NCBI GenBank assembly: GCA_021158125.1
Contig: JAGGVF010000019.1
Span: forward strand, 1 to 64,000
Source: Candidatus Bathyarchaeota archaeon
Lineage (GTDB): Archaea > Thermoproteota > Bathyarchaeia > Bathyarchaeales > WUQV01
Length of the DNA: 64,000 bases
Direction of reading: 5' to 3'
Part shown: positions 8,061-16,900 of the stretch, piece after piece
Numbering within the stretch: position 1 is the stretch's first letter
Layout of the letters: each line of letters opens with the position of its first letter
The notes under the pieces: generated by a model
Databases searched by the model: none
Seen by the model: the letters and a program-made list of their open reading frames with translations, nothing else
What the model was told of the DNA's origin: nothing
Position numbers and translations under genes: made by a program

Positions 8061-10133
8061 ATGAAGCCTACCAAAATGTATGTGTGGATAACGCTCTTAA
8101 TAATAACTGTTTTAATGTTTTCTCCACTCATTAATGTAAAAGCTCATCCGACTCCTACTCTAACTGTAAAACCAGATAGAGGAAAAGTGGGTGAAGAAAT
8201 AACAGTTTCGGGCATTATTGACACTGAGAATGGAGCTTATCAAATTCTTTTTGACGGGAAAGTAATCATGAACGGAACAGCCGAGGGAAAGAGTGTGAAT
8301 GTAAGCATTACCGTACCAGAATATCCCGCTGGAACGTATCAAATCGTTCTACAAGACATTAGTGCAGGTACGAAAAGTTTCCCAAAGGAATTTACAATAG
8401 AAACTCTTTACACGTTAAGAATATATCCAGAATCAAAGAGGATAATGGAAGGCCAAAGCCTAAACATTTCGGTTACAATAGTCGGGGGAGAAAATCAAAC
8501 AACTTACAACTTGAACATGACGGTTACCACTCCAACCAATAAAACGTATTGTTACCCATTTAATGCAAGTACGGACGAGTACGGGCGTTTAAGTCTAAAT
8601 GTAACCTATCCAAGGGAGTTCTCAGCCGACGCTAACACGAATTATACTGGCATATACATTGTAAAATTGAACGAAACGTTAGCAGAAGTCAACTTCACAG
8701 CTGGAATAACTGATAAAACGGAATATCACCGGGGCGATATTGTGAAAATTCAAGCAGCGGGATATATGCCCGGGGAAAACGCAACGATCACCATAATTTT
8801 TCCCAATGGAACAGAGAGTAGCCTGCCAACTGTTCAAGCTCTTGAAAATGGAATGATAAATAGCACTTGGACAGTGCCTAAAGATGCACCTATGGGCAAC
8901 TACACGATAAAAATTGTTGGAAATCAAACAAGTAAAACTGAAAAACCCGACATACAAGCTTTTACCATACCCGGTTATTCTTTCAACATAACGGCGTTGA
9001 ACCTCAATATGAAACCAGTTCCAAACGTGACGTTTAGAATATATGAGAAGGGAACTTCAGTATACAATGCAACTACAAACGTTGAAGGAAAAGCTGTAGC
9101 AAAACTTGAAGTCGGCAATTACACATTTAAAGCTATTTATAAAGAAAAACTCATTAATGTTACCGTGCGGGAGTTTAAGAAGCAGGAAACACTAAACTTC
9201 ACTTTACCTCTCATAACTTTACACTTCACAGTTTTAGATGGCAAAACATCCGCAGCTGTGCCTGCAGCTGTGCCGTTCGTAAGCATTGAGGTCTCCCTGA
9301 ACTATACAGGCGTAAATGGAGAAAATAAAAGCTTGAAGTTAAATGATGAAACAAACATTTTGGGAGCTGTTGATTTCGAAAATATGTTTGCAAACGAAAG
9401 CTATTTGGTTAAAGCAGAAAAATATGGGGTACTTTTCAACACTACCTATGTAGATGTACCTGAAAAGCCAGAGAGTGGAACCTATAACTTTTCAATCTAC
9501 ACTCCACAAAAAACTTTGACAGTAACCGTTCTTAACTCCAAAGGAGAACATGCTTCAAATCTTAGTGTAAAAGTCTATGAGTGGACAACCGGAACAGCTT
9601 CTCCAATAGAATCAAGCATGACAAATGATGAGGGGAAGGCTACTTTACCGCTATCCTTCGGCTGGTACAAACTAAGAGTGTTTAAAGGAAACATCCTTGT
9701 AAACGAAACGAAAGTTGAATTAACTTCAGAAAACGAAACAATTTCAGCAACCATCTATTGTAAGCTTTTAGACTTAAACCTAACAATTAAAGTCTTAGAC
9801 TATTTCGACGTTCCAATACCTAAAGTGAAGGTAGCTTTGAACATAAGCGGCGTTTCATACGAAAATGTCGGCGACGGCGAAGTTACCTTTGAAAATCTAA
9901 TTGGAGGCAACTGTAAAATCTCTGTTTTCCTTCCCTCAAACTACGACTCTCCATACATCGTTAAAACTATATACTTGGACAAGTCGGAAGTTTTGACGCT
10001 GAAGGATGAAAATCACGTAAACTTTCTCGGAACTCTAATTGAAACCCGTGCGTTCGCAACTATAATTCTAGTATTGGTCATTGCAATAGTGTTCGCAGCG
10101 ATATTTATCTACAGAAACTTAATTAAAAGATGA
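8061..10133 (+). CDS. Secreted membrane-anchored surface protein with Ig-like/CarboxypepD_reg-like domains
   Basis: A 690-residue extracytoplasmic protein. It has an N-terminal signal peptide (hydrophobic residues about 9-27, ending near NVKAHP), then a long run of beta-sandwich modules, and a C-terminal anchor (about FATIILVLVIAIVFAAIFIY) with a short basic tail. The modules include an IPT/Ig-like start (TLTVKPDRGKVGEEITVSG), a repeat of the same pattern (KTEYHRGDIVKIQAAGYMPG), and later carboxypeptidase-regulatory-like units of the type PVPNVTFRIYEKGT...TNVEGKAVAKLEVGNYTF, repeated three more times. N-x-S/T sequons are abundant, which fits heavy N-glycosylation. ATG follows a GAGGG site 6 bases upstream. 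The ligand or partner is unknown; an envelope or adhesion role is inferred. Confidence 0.75.
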   Translation: MKPTKMYVWITLLIITVLMFSPLINVKAHPTPTLTVKPDRGKVGEEITVSGIIDTENGAYQILFDGKVIMNGTAEGKSVNVSITVPEYPAGTYQIVLQDISAGTKSFPKEFTIETLYTLRIYPESKRIMEGQSLNISVTIVGGENQTTYNLNMTVTTPTNKTYCYPFNASTDEYGRLSLNVTYPREFSADANTNYTGIYIVKLNETLAEVNFTAGITDKTEYHRGDIVKIQAAGYMPGENATITIIFPNGTESSLPTVQALENGMINSTWTVPKDAPMGNYTIKIVGNQTSKTEKPDIQAFTIPGYSFNITALNLNMKPVPNVTFRIYEKGTSVYNATTNVEGKAVAKLEVGNYTFKAIYKEKLINVTVREFKKQETLNFTLPLITLHFTVLDGKTSAAVPAAVPFVSIEVSLNYTGVNGENKSLKLNDETNILGAVDFENMFANESYLVKAEKYGVLFNTTYVDVPEKPESGTYNFSIYTPQKTLTVTVLNSKGEHASNLSVKVYEWTTGTASPIESSMTNDEGKATLPLSFGWYKLRVFKGNILVNETKVELTSENETISATIYCKLLDLNLTIKVLDYFDVPIPKVKVALNISGVSYENVGDGEVTFENLIGGNCKISVFLPSNYDSPYIVKTIYLDKSEVLTLKDENHVNFLGTLIETRAFATIILVLVIAIVFAAIFIYRNLIKR

Positions 10134-10225
10134 ATCTTAGAAGAAAAAGTTTAATAACTCTAAAAACTAGCTTACATTGTGAAGAAGTTACATAAGGTTT
10201 TCGCACTTGAGGGTTGTGGTTAAAC

Positions 10226-10510
10226 TTGACCGTTAAACGTTGTTCTCCAAAGTGTAAATTCTTTAGATGCGCCAAGAACGCTGCAATTTTCCGCAAAAAC
10301 ATCGTCTGGTGCAGATGGACAGATGAAGAATGCGACGTTGCAAACTGCAGCTATGCAACATGCATAAAACGTAGACTTCTACCCGGCGGAATATGCGGAG
10401 AAACAATAAAAAGAAAAACCGTTGAAAAACCTCCTGAGGAAATTGTTGGACCAGCAATAAAGCTTAGAGGAAAAGCTCTACGTAAAATAGGCGAGAAAGA
10501 AATATTCTAA
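10226..10510 (+). CDS. Small cysteine-rich protein of unknown function
   Basis: About 94 residues; I do not recognise it. The N-terminal half is dense in cysteine: C-x3-C-x4-C in the first 20 residues, then one in IVWCRW, C-x4-C in EECDVANC, C-x4-C at SYATC, and one in GGICGE. This suggests a metal cluster or zinc-binding fold. The C-terminal half is basic and probably flexible. Upstream TTG at 10214 is in frame; TTG at 10226 is preferred because GAGGG (10209-10213) then sits at a workable distance, but the choice is uncertain. It converges with rpoP. The spacing of the cysteines does not match a known zinc ribbon. Confidence 0.6.
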   Translation: MTVKRCSPKCKFFRCAKNAAIFRKNIVWCRWTDEECDVANCSYATCIKRRLLPGGICGETIKRKTVEKPPEEIVGPAIKLRGKALRKIGEKEIF

Positions 10511-10563
10511 CTCAACAAACTATTATGTAGAAATGAGCAGAGGATTCCAGGTATTTACTTAAT

Positions 10564-10731
10564 CTAAACAGCCTTCATCCGCTTAACGATTGGCGGCCTC
10601 ACCTTCTTTAATACTCTGTATCCGCAATGGGTGCATTTTATAGCTCCGCCTCTGAGTTCAAGTTCCTCCGTGGTTACTTTGGCTCCGCATCTAACGCATT
10701 CATATACTAGACTTACCTTCTCTTCCGTCAT
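10564..10731 (-). CDS. rpoP: DNA-directed RNA polymerase subunit P (Rpo12)
   Basis: A 55-residue zinc-ribbon subunit of archaeal RNA polymerase, the counterpart of eukaryotic Rpb12. It stabilises the assembly platform and takes part in promoter opening. The ribbon is Y-E-C-V-R-C-G-A-K near residue 10 and I-K-C-T-H-C-G-Y-R-V near residue 32, followed by the typical basic tail (LKKVRPPIVKRMKAV). The length is normal for the family. ATG at 10731 has GTGGAG upstream; an in-frame GTG at 10743 would add four residues. It diverges from the Trm5-like gene. Confidence 0.93.
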   Translation of the reverse strand: MTEEKVSLVYECVRCGAKVTTEELELRGGAIKCTHCGYRVLKKVRPPIVKRMKAV

Positions 10732-10814
10732 AGCTTTCTCCACAATTGAGCAGAAACTACTTTAATTTAAGCCTTTTCATAATATTTGCAAGAAACCCTA
10801 TTGGGAGTTGCCGC

Positions 10815-11666
10815 TTGAAGGGAAGCGTAAAAGAATATTTAGCTGGAAAAATTCCGTCTGAGCATTTAAGCCTCATTTATCGATCCTACGATTTGATAGG
10901 TGATATAGCGGTTATACGGGTTCCAGAGGAAGCTTCAAGCTATAAGAGGTTAATTGCGGAAGCCATTATGCATGTTCATAAACATGTTAAGTCGGTTTGG
11001 GCTCAGGTAAGCCCAGTTTCAGGAGATTTCAGGCTTAGAGAACTTGAATGGGTTGCTGGCGAGAAACGATCCGAAACTGTCTATAAGGAGTATGGTTGCA
11101 TATTCAAAGTTGACTTGAAAAGGTGTTATTTCTCGCCTAGACTTTCCTATGAACGTATGAGGATTGCAAAGCTTGTTCAGCCTAGGGAAACGGTCGTAAA
11201 CATGTTTGCTGGAGTAGGCTGTTATTCAATAATGATTGCGAAGCATTCAGACGTAGAGAAAGTTTTCTCCATGGACATAAACCCCTACGCAGTTGAATAT
11301 ATGAAAGAAAACATAAGATTAAACAAAGTTGAAGGCAAAGTGATTCCCATTCTTGGGGATGCGAAAAAAGTGGTAGAGGAAAAGCTTCAAAGAATCGCCG
11401 ATAGGGTTTTAATGCCTCTCCCTGAAAAAGCTTATGAATTTATAGAAGTAGCTATTCAAGCCTTAAAGCCGAAGGGCGGATGGATACACTACTACTCCTT
11501 TGAACATGCTAGAAAAAATGAGGATCCAATAGAAAAGGCAAAACTAAAAGTTATGGAAAAATTTGAGGAACTGGGAATAAATTTTAATGTGGCCTTCGGA
11601 AGGGTTGTGCGTGGAACCGGCCCAAACTGGTATCAGATTGTCCTCGACATAAAGGTTAAACTTTAA
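10815..11666 (+). CDS. Trm5/Taw2-family tRNA guanosine-37 methyltransferase-like protein
   Basis: A class I SAM methyltransferase of the Trm5/TYW2 group, which modifies G37 or the wyosine precursor of tRNA. Seen: RLRELEWVAGEKRSETVY and CYFSPRLSYERMRIA, then SAM motif I NMFAGVGCYSI, motif II VFSMDINPYAVEYM, and the motif IV region DRVLMPLPEKAYEF. Methanocaldococcus Trm5b has M-N-L-P here; Pro in place of Asn may indicate the Trm5a/Taw22 type, from memory. The D1 domain at the front of Methanocaldococcus Trm5 seems absent. The start is set at TTG 10815 because GGGAG lies 7 bases upstream and a TATA-like element (10760-10770) lies ahead. An earlier in-frame TTG (10746) would overlap that promoter. 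Trm112 follows. Confidence 0.82.
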   Translation: MKGSVKEYLAGKIPSEHLSLIYRSYDLIGDIAVIRVPEEASSYKRLIAEAIMHVHKHVKSVWAQVSPVSGDFRLRELEWVAGEKRSETVYKEYGCIFKVDLKRCYFSPRLSYERMRIAKLVQPRETVVNMFAGVGCYSIMIAKHSDVEKVFSMDINPYAVEYMKENIRLNKVEGKVIPILGDAKKVVEEKLQRIADRVLMPLPEKAYEFIEVAIQALKPKGGWIHYYSFEHARKNEDPIEKAKLKVMEKFEELGINFNVAFGRVVRGTGPNWYQIVLDIKVKL

Positions 11667-11699
11667 TTTATTTATAAATTCTATAAGAGGATAGGTTAA

Positions 11700-11987
11700 T
11701 TGGAGGGAGAAATCATCAAGCGTAAACTGATGGAAATTTTGGCTTGCCCCGTTGATAAGTATCATCCGCTCGAACTTTACGTTTTTGAAGAAAAGGAAGA
11801 GATAGTTGAAGGATTAATTGTTTGTCCAAAATGTCTCAGATGGTATCCTATAAGGGATGAAATTCCGGAGATGCTTCCAGACGAACTTAGAAAGGAGAAG
11901 GAAGAAATAGCTTTTCTGGAAAAGTGGAGGCATAAAATTCCTAAAAAAATATTGGAGGAAGGGAAACCGTTCAACCTTAAGAAATGA
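11700..11987 (+). CDS. Trm112-family methyltransferase activator
   Basis: A 95-residue Trm112-like protein. Trm112 binds and stabilises several methyltransferases that act on tRNA, rRNA or release factor, including Trm9, Trm11 and Mtq2 types. The zinc-binding half is seen as LMEILACPVDKYHPLEL and GLIVCPKCLRWYPIRDEIPEML, the usual Trm112 pattern. One of the four expected cysteines seems absent: there is one in ACPVDK and a C-P-K-C pair. The TTG start has AGAGG 9 bases upstream. It lies 33 bases after the Trm5-like gene and probably belongs to the same transcript, though Trm5 itself is not a known Trm112 client. Its stop abuts the Lrp gene's stop. Confidence 0.88.
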   Translation: MEGEIIKRKLMEILACPVDKYHPLELYVFEEKEEIVEGLIVCPKCLRWYPIRDEIPEMLPDELRKEKEEIAFLEKWRHKIPKKILEEGKPFNLKK

Positions 11988-12434
11988 TTATATGAATCTG
12001 AAGTCTTCCTTGACTGTAGTTAACACGAGGTGGGTGTTTGTTCTTTCAACATAGGGTAGACTTAAAAGCCACTTTGTAAAATCGCTTAAATCCTTTCTAG
12101 TTTTGAATTTAGCCACAACTATCGCATCTGTTAAACCTGTAATGTCATAAACGCAGCAAACGTTTGGTAGTTTAGCTACTTCCCGTTCGATGTCTAGAAG
12201 TTTTCCCTTCGAAACAGTTATTTCAGTTACAACTGTTAACTCGTATCCCAATTTTTCGTGATCTACTATGGCGGAATATCCGCTAATTATGCCTTCATTC
12301 TCCATGCGTTTAACTCTTGAAAGAACCGTTCCTACTGAAACTCCTACGCGGTCGGCGACTTGTCGACTTGACAGCCTAGCATCTTCAAGTAGAACTTTCA
12401 GGATTTTGACATCTGTTTCATCAAGCACGTTCAT
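11988..12434 (-). CDS. Lrp/AsnC-family transcription regulator
   Basis: A 148-residue feast/famine regulator. The N-terminal helix-turn-helix (ILKVLLEDARLSSRQVADRVGVSVGTVLSRVKRMENEGIISGYSA in outline; recognition helix around residues 28-45) is followed by the RAM effector domain from about residue 65 (ELTVVTEITV, NVCCVYDITGLTDAIVVAKF). The family binds palindromic DNA as dimers or octamers and often senses amino acids. It is transcribed divergently from glnA across 131 bases that hold a long inverted repeat. Control of both genes in response to glutamine or nitrogen state is therefore likely, but this is inference from position. Confidence 0.92.
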   Translation of the reverse strand: MNVLDETDVKILKVLLEDARLSSRQVADRVGVSVGTVLSRVKRMENEGIISGYSAIVDHEKLGYELTVVTEITVSKGKLLDIEREVAKLPNVCCVYDITGLTDAIVVAKFKTRKDLSDFTKWLLSLPYVERTNTHLVLTTVKEDFRFI

Positions 12435-12435
12435 C

Positions 12436-12492
12436 GTTCAATCCTCTTTGAACAAATATTAACTAATCATTATTTTTTATAAATGTTTGTTC
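12436..12492. promoter_or_regulatory. Probable Lrp operator between lrp-like gene and glnA
   Basis: Two inverted repeats overlap here. GTTCAA-6 bases-TTGAAC (12436-12453) is perfect. GAACAAATATT (12450-12460) and AATGTTTGTTC (12482-12492) pair with one mismatch over a 21-base centre. The centre overlaps the minus-strand TATA box, as expected for autorepression. Confidence 0.6.
12476..12483 (-). promoter_or_regulatory. TATA box of the Lrp-family gene
   Basis: TTTATAAA lies about 42 bases upstream of the ATG at 12434 and at the centre of the inverted repeat that forms the probable operator. Confidence 0.5.
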
Positions 12493-12510
12493 ATTAATTT
12501 CCCAAAAATC

Positions 12511-12520
12511 TTTAAATTTA
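12511..12520 (+). promoter_or_regulatory. TATA box of glnA
   Basis: TTTAAATTTA preceded by CCCAAAAATC. Transcription is expected near 12545, leaving a leader of about 20 bases that includes the GGAGAA ribosome site. Confidence 0.5.
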
Positions 12521-12565
12521 ATCAGTAAAAATAAGTAAGTGTTAACGAATGGAGAAAATTGACGT

Positions 12566-13936
12566 ATGCTAGTACAACAAACACTGCAGGAAATAAGGGA
12601 GAAACTAAAGAATTCTAAGTACATTATCCTACAGTTCACGGACTTGATCGGATGCATTAGAGGAAGAACTATTCCTTCAACTCAGGCTCAGGAAGCCTTC
12701 GATGAAGGAATAGGCTTTGACGGCTCCTCAATTTTAGGCTTTACAAAAATAGAGGAAAGCGATTTAGTTATGAAGCCTGACCCATCCACAATTTCAACTT
12801 TACCCGACTACGTTTATGGGAGGCCAACAGCAACAGCCATATGTGACATTTTAAGATCTGACAGAGAACCCTTTGAAGGAGACCCTAGATACATATGTAA
12901 ACGACAAACGGAGAAAATATTGAATGAAGGTTGCATACCCTACGCAGCTGCAGAAGTTGAATTTTACTTAGTAAAAAATGAGAATGGAAAGTTTGAACCA
13001 GTTGAAAATCACATTGCAAACAACCACAGATACTTTGACATAGCCCCGGGAGCAGACTTAACGGAACAATATAGAATGGACTTATGCGATGCGCTTTCAG
13101 AAATGGACATAATCATTGAAAGGGAAGGCCACGAAGTTGGACCTGCACAGAACGAGATAACATTCAAATATTCAGATCCTGTAGGAACAGCTGACCACAT
13201 ACTCTATTATAGGTTTATGGCAAAAGCCGTTGCGAAGCAAAAGTACGGGTGGATAGCTACATTTATGCCCAAACCTTGGATCGAGAAATCCGGAAACGGA
13301 ATGCACGTTCACTTAAGTCTCTTCTCAAAAAATGGGAATGAAAACTTGTTCTATGACCCGGACGGCTACGCTGGGATAAGCCAAACATGCCGATACTTCA
13401 TTGGAGGCCTACTCTACCATGCAAGAGCTCTATGTGCAATCGTTGCTCCAACCGTTAACAGCTACAAAAGACTTGTACCCGGCTATGAGGCGCCAGTTTA
13501 CATAACATGGAGCAAAAAGAATCGCTCGGCCCTAATAAGAGTTCCAGAATACTTCAAGGGGAATGGAAAAGGTAAAAGAATAGAATTTAGAAGCCCAGAC
13601 CCGCTTTGCAATCCCTATCTGGCTTATTCAGTGATTTTTGAGGCTGGAATGGACGGTATAAGAAGAAAAATTGATCCAAGCGACCCTATAGAAAAGAATG
13701 TTTATAATCTTAGCGACGCTGAAAGAAAAAGTTTAGGAATAAAAACTTTACCCAGCTCCTTAAAAGAGGCCTTAGAAGAGTGGGAAAGCGACGATATTTG
13801 TATTAGAGTTTTAGGCAAGGAAACCGCTGAAAAGTACATGGAACTTAAACTTAACGAATGGAAAGAATACGAAAAAAATGGGAGTCTTTCAGAAGGCATA
13901 ACTGAGTGGGAGCTTCAGAAGTATCTTTTCATCTAA
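12566..13936 (+). CDS. glnA: Glutamine synthetase, type I
   Basis: A 456-residue enzyme that makes glutamine from glutamate, ammonia and ATP. Signature segments are present: GFDGSSILGF, the metal-binding EVEFYLV and NGMHVHLS, the ATP/ammonia-site VNSYKRLVPGYEAP, and SALIRVPEY. The adenylylation context N-L-Y-D-L-P-P-E-E of the beta subtype is replaced by N-V-Y-N-L-S-D-A-E, so control by adenylylation is unlikely and the I-alpha type is favoured. ATG has GGAGAA about 10 bases upstream. Probable regulation by the divergent Lrp protein. Reverse gyrase starts 6 bases after the stop. Confidence 0.97.
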   Translation: MLVQQTLQEIREKLKNSKYIILQFTDLIGCIRGRTIPSTQAQEAFDEGIGFDGSSILGFTKIEESDLVMKPDPSTISTLPDYVYGRPTATAICDILRSDREPFEGDPRYICKRQTEKILNEGCIPYAAAEVEFYLVKNENGKFEPVENHIANNHRYFDIAPGADLTEQYRMDLCDALSEMDIIIEREGHEVGPAQNEITFKYSDPVGTADHILYYRFMAKAVAKQKYGWIATFMPKPWIEKSGNGMHVHLSLFSKNGNENLFYDPDGYAGISQTCRYFIGGLLYHARALCAIVAPTVNSYKRLVPGYEAPVYITWSKKNRSALIRVPEYFKGNGKGKRIEFRSPDPLCNPYLAYSVIFEAGMDGIRRKIDPSDPIEKNVYNLSDAERKSLGIKTLPSSLKEALEEWESDDICIRVLGKETAEKYMELKLNEWKEYEKNGSLSEGITEWELQKYLFI

Positions 13937-13942
13937 AGATTT

Positions 13943-16900
13943 TTGAACCCTAAGAATGCATTAATGTCTATGCGATATAACACAGTATTGAGAGCCCTCT
14001 ATAATGGGCTCTGCCTAAACTGCAACGGAACAATATCAGACGAACGCCTACTGCAAATTGGAATTTGCGAGAAATGCCTAGAAAAAACTGAAAGAATCAA
14101 AGGCTGGAAACAAATCCTCAAAAATCTAAAAGAAAATGGAAAACTCTATTTCGCAGAAGAAATTTTCACTTTTCTAGAGAAGCTAAAGGAATTCTCAGCC
14201 TTTTTCAAAAGGGCAGTTGGGCAGAGAATGTGGTCTCTGCAGGAAACTTGGGCGAGAAGAATACTTCTCAGTAGAAACTTCTCAATAGTTGCGCCGACAG
14301 GGGTTGGGAAAACAGTTTTAGGCGTGGTTTCAGCCCTTTACTTTTCTTCAAAAGATAAGAGAAGCTACATAGTGGTTCCCACAGGATTGCTGGTGCAGCA
14401 AGTTGTAGACAGAATAAGGATTTTTTCCGAAAAATTGGGAATTAACCCTAAACTTGTTTACTATCATGGAGCTTTAAAGAAAGCCGAGAAAGAGGAGTAT
14501 CTGGAGAAAATAGCCAAAAACGAATTCAACATACTTGTAACGACCGATAGGTTCATAATAAATCGATTTGAGATGTTAAAAGGGAAAAAGTTTAACTTCA
14601 TATTTGTTGATGATGTTGATTCATTCCTAAAATCTCCAAAAAATATAGACAAAATTTTGGCAATTTTAGGATTTAATGATGAAATAATCAACATGGCATT
14701 TCAACTGTTGGATTTAAGAACTGAAGCAAGTCGAATGGCTAGAATGGGTGAAAATCCAGCAGCGGTCTTGAGAAAAATTGAGAGAATAAGAAGCGAAATT
14801 GAACATTACAAAAGCAAAAACCAAATTGGAATTCTAGTAGTTTCCGGGGCAACCATGAAGGCGAAGAGAACAAAGAGAATAAAGCTTTTCGAGGAACTGC
14901 TCGGCTTTCAGATAGGCTTTAAGCCGGAGTTCCTCCGCAACATCAAAGACTTCTACTTGAAGGAATTCGAAAACATAGAGAAACGAGTTCTTGAATTAAT
15001 CAGAGAATTCGGCAGTGGATGCCTAATATTCGTTCCGTCAGCCATAGGAAAAGAATACGCGGTAAGGCTAAGCGAATTTCTCAACCAAAACGGAGTATCT
15101 GCATATGTTTATCGAAAAATGGACGAGAAAATTCTAGACGAGTTCACTAGCGGACACTACGACGCCCTCATAGGAATCGCAAGCTTTCGCAGTCCCCTTG
15201 CAAGGGGAATAGACCTACCGGAAAGAATACGCTACACAATATTCACCGGAGTTCCAAGAATGGAAATACCGTTAAGCTGGAAAGAATACAACCCAACAAA
15301 AATTCTAACTTTGCTAAAAAACATTCGAGAATTCTTATATGGGAAGCAGCGAGATAAGGCAAGCGAAATTATAGCCAAACTTAGAAGAATAGTTCCGTTA
15401 AACAAGGAAATTCAAGAAAAGATTAAAGAAGCAATTGAGAAAGGCTTCCAACTAGAAGGATTTGAAGAGTTTGCAAGAAAAATAATTTCCAACGCAAGAG
15501 AATTCTTAAAGGAAGTAATAACTCCTGAAATAATTGAGAAAATAAGGGAAAGCAAGGAAATCTCCATAAAACAAGAAGACGGCATGTTTTACTTGATAGT
15601 TGCCGATCCAGTAGCCTACATTCAAGCTTCTGGAAGAGCTTCAAGGATGTTTGCAGGCGGCATAACCAGAGGCGCAAGCTTCCTAATCGTAGACGACGAA
15701 AAGGCTTTCTACTCTTTGCAGACAAGGCTGAAATTCATGTTTGGAGAAATTTCTTGGAGTAAATTTAAAATAGAAACTGCAAAGAAATGGTTTGAAAAAA
15801 TAGATGAAGATAGAAGGATAATTCGTGAAATTAAAGAAGGAAAAATATCTAAGAGGGTTAAAAGTTATATTAAAACGGCTTTATTGATAGTTGAGTCTCC
15901 AACCAAAGCTAGGACGATTTCAAAATTTTTCGGTAGACCCTACAAAAGAAAAATTGGAAATTTGACAGTTTTTGAAATAAGCTCCGGAGAGTATATCTTA
16001 AGCATAGCTGCAAGTATGGGGCACATATACGACCTCGTTTTAACTGAAGGGTTTCATGGAGTGAAAGTTGAAAATGGAAAATTTGTGCCAATTTACGATT
16101 TCATAAAGAAATGCAAGAAATGCGGAGAACAATTTACAGAGTTTTCGGTTTGTCCAAAATGTAAAAGTGCAGAGGTATATTCAAAAGAAGAGTTGGTTAA
16201 GGCTTTAAGGCAGCTTTCACTTGAAGTAAACACTGTTTTCGTAGCGACAGACCCAGACACTGAAGGAGAAAAAATAGCCTACGACATCTACTGTTCGCTT
16301 TATCCATTAAACAACAAAATTGAAAGGTTAGAGTTCCACGAAATCACAAAAAAGGCTTTTCTACAAGCTATAAAAAACAGAAGGAAAATTAACGAAAGCA
16401 TGGTTGAAGCCCAAATAGTGCGGAGAATAGAAGACAGATGGATAGGCTTCGAACTAAGCCAAAAACTTTGGCGAAGATTCAAGAATTATAGGCTTTCAGC
16501 CGGCAGAGTTCAGACGCCAGTTTTAGGATGGATAATTAACAGGGTAAATGAGGCTAGAAAGAAAAAACTAATATTGTCTGTCAAACTTTCAAACGGCCTA
16601 AAGGTTTCAATTGAAAATCCAATTTTCCAGTTTCCAACCGAAAAATTGAAAGATTACATCAAGAATTTGAAGGCCAACATAAAAGAACTGAAAGAGGAAG
16701 AACGCACAGTTTATCCGCCGCCTCCGTATACTACAGACGCCTTACTTAAAGATGCTTCAGCCAAGCTGAACTTTTCAGCTTCACAAACTATGATGCTCGC
16801 CCAAGACTTATTCGAGATGGGCCTCTGCACCTATCACAGAACAGATTCAACAACCGTTTCAGCGGTTGGAATAAGTTTAGCGAAAGACTATCTACAGGAA

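Noticed and set aside
15423-15725. Leucine-rich frames antisense to reverse gyrase and other long antisense frames
   Set aside because: They are shadows of real genes, with no ribosome sites and unnatural composition.
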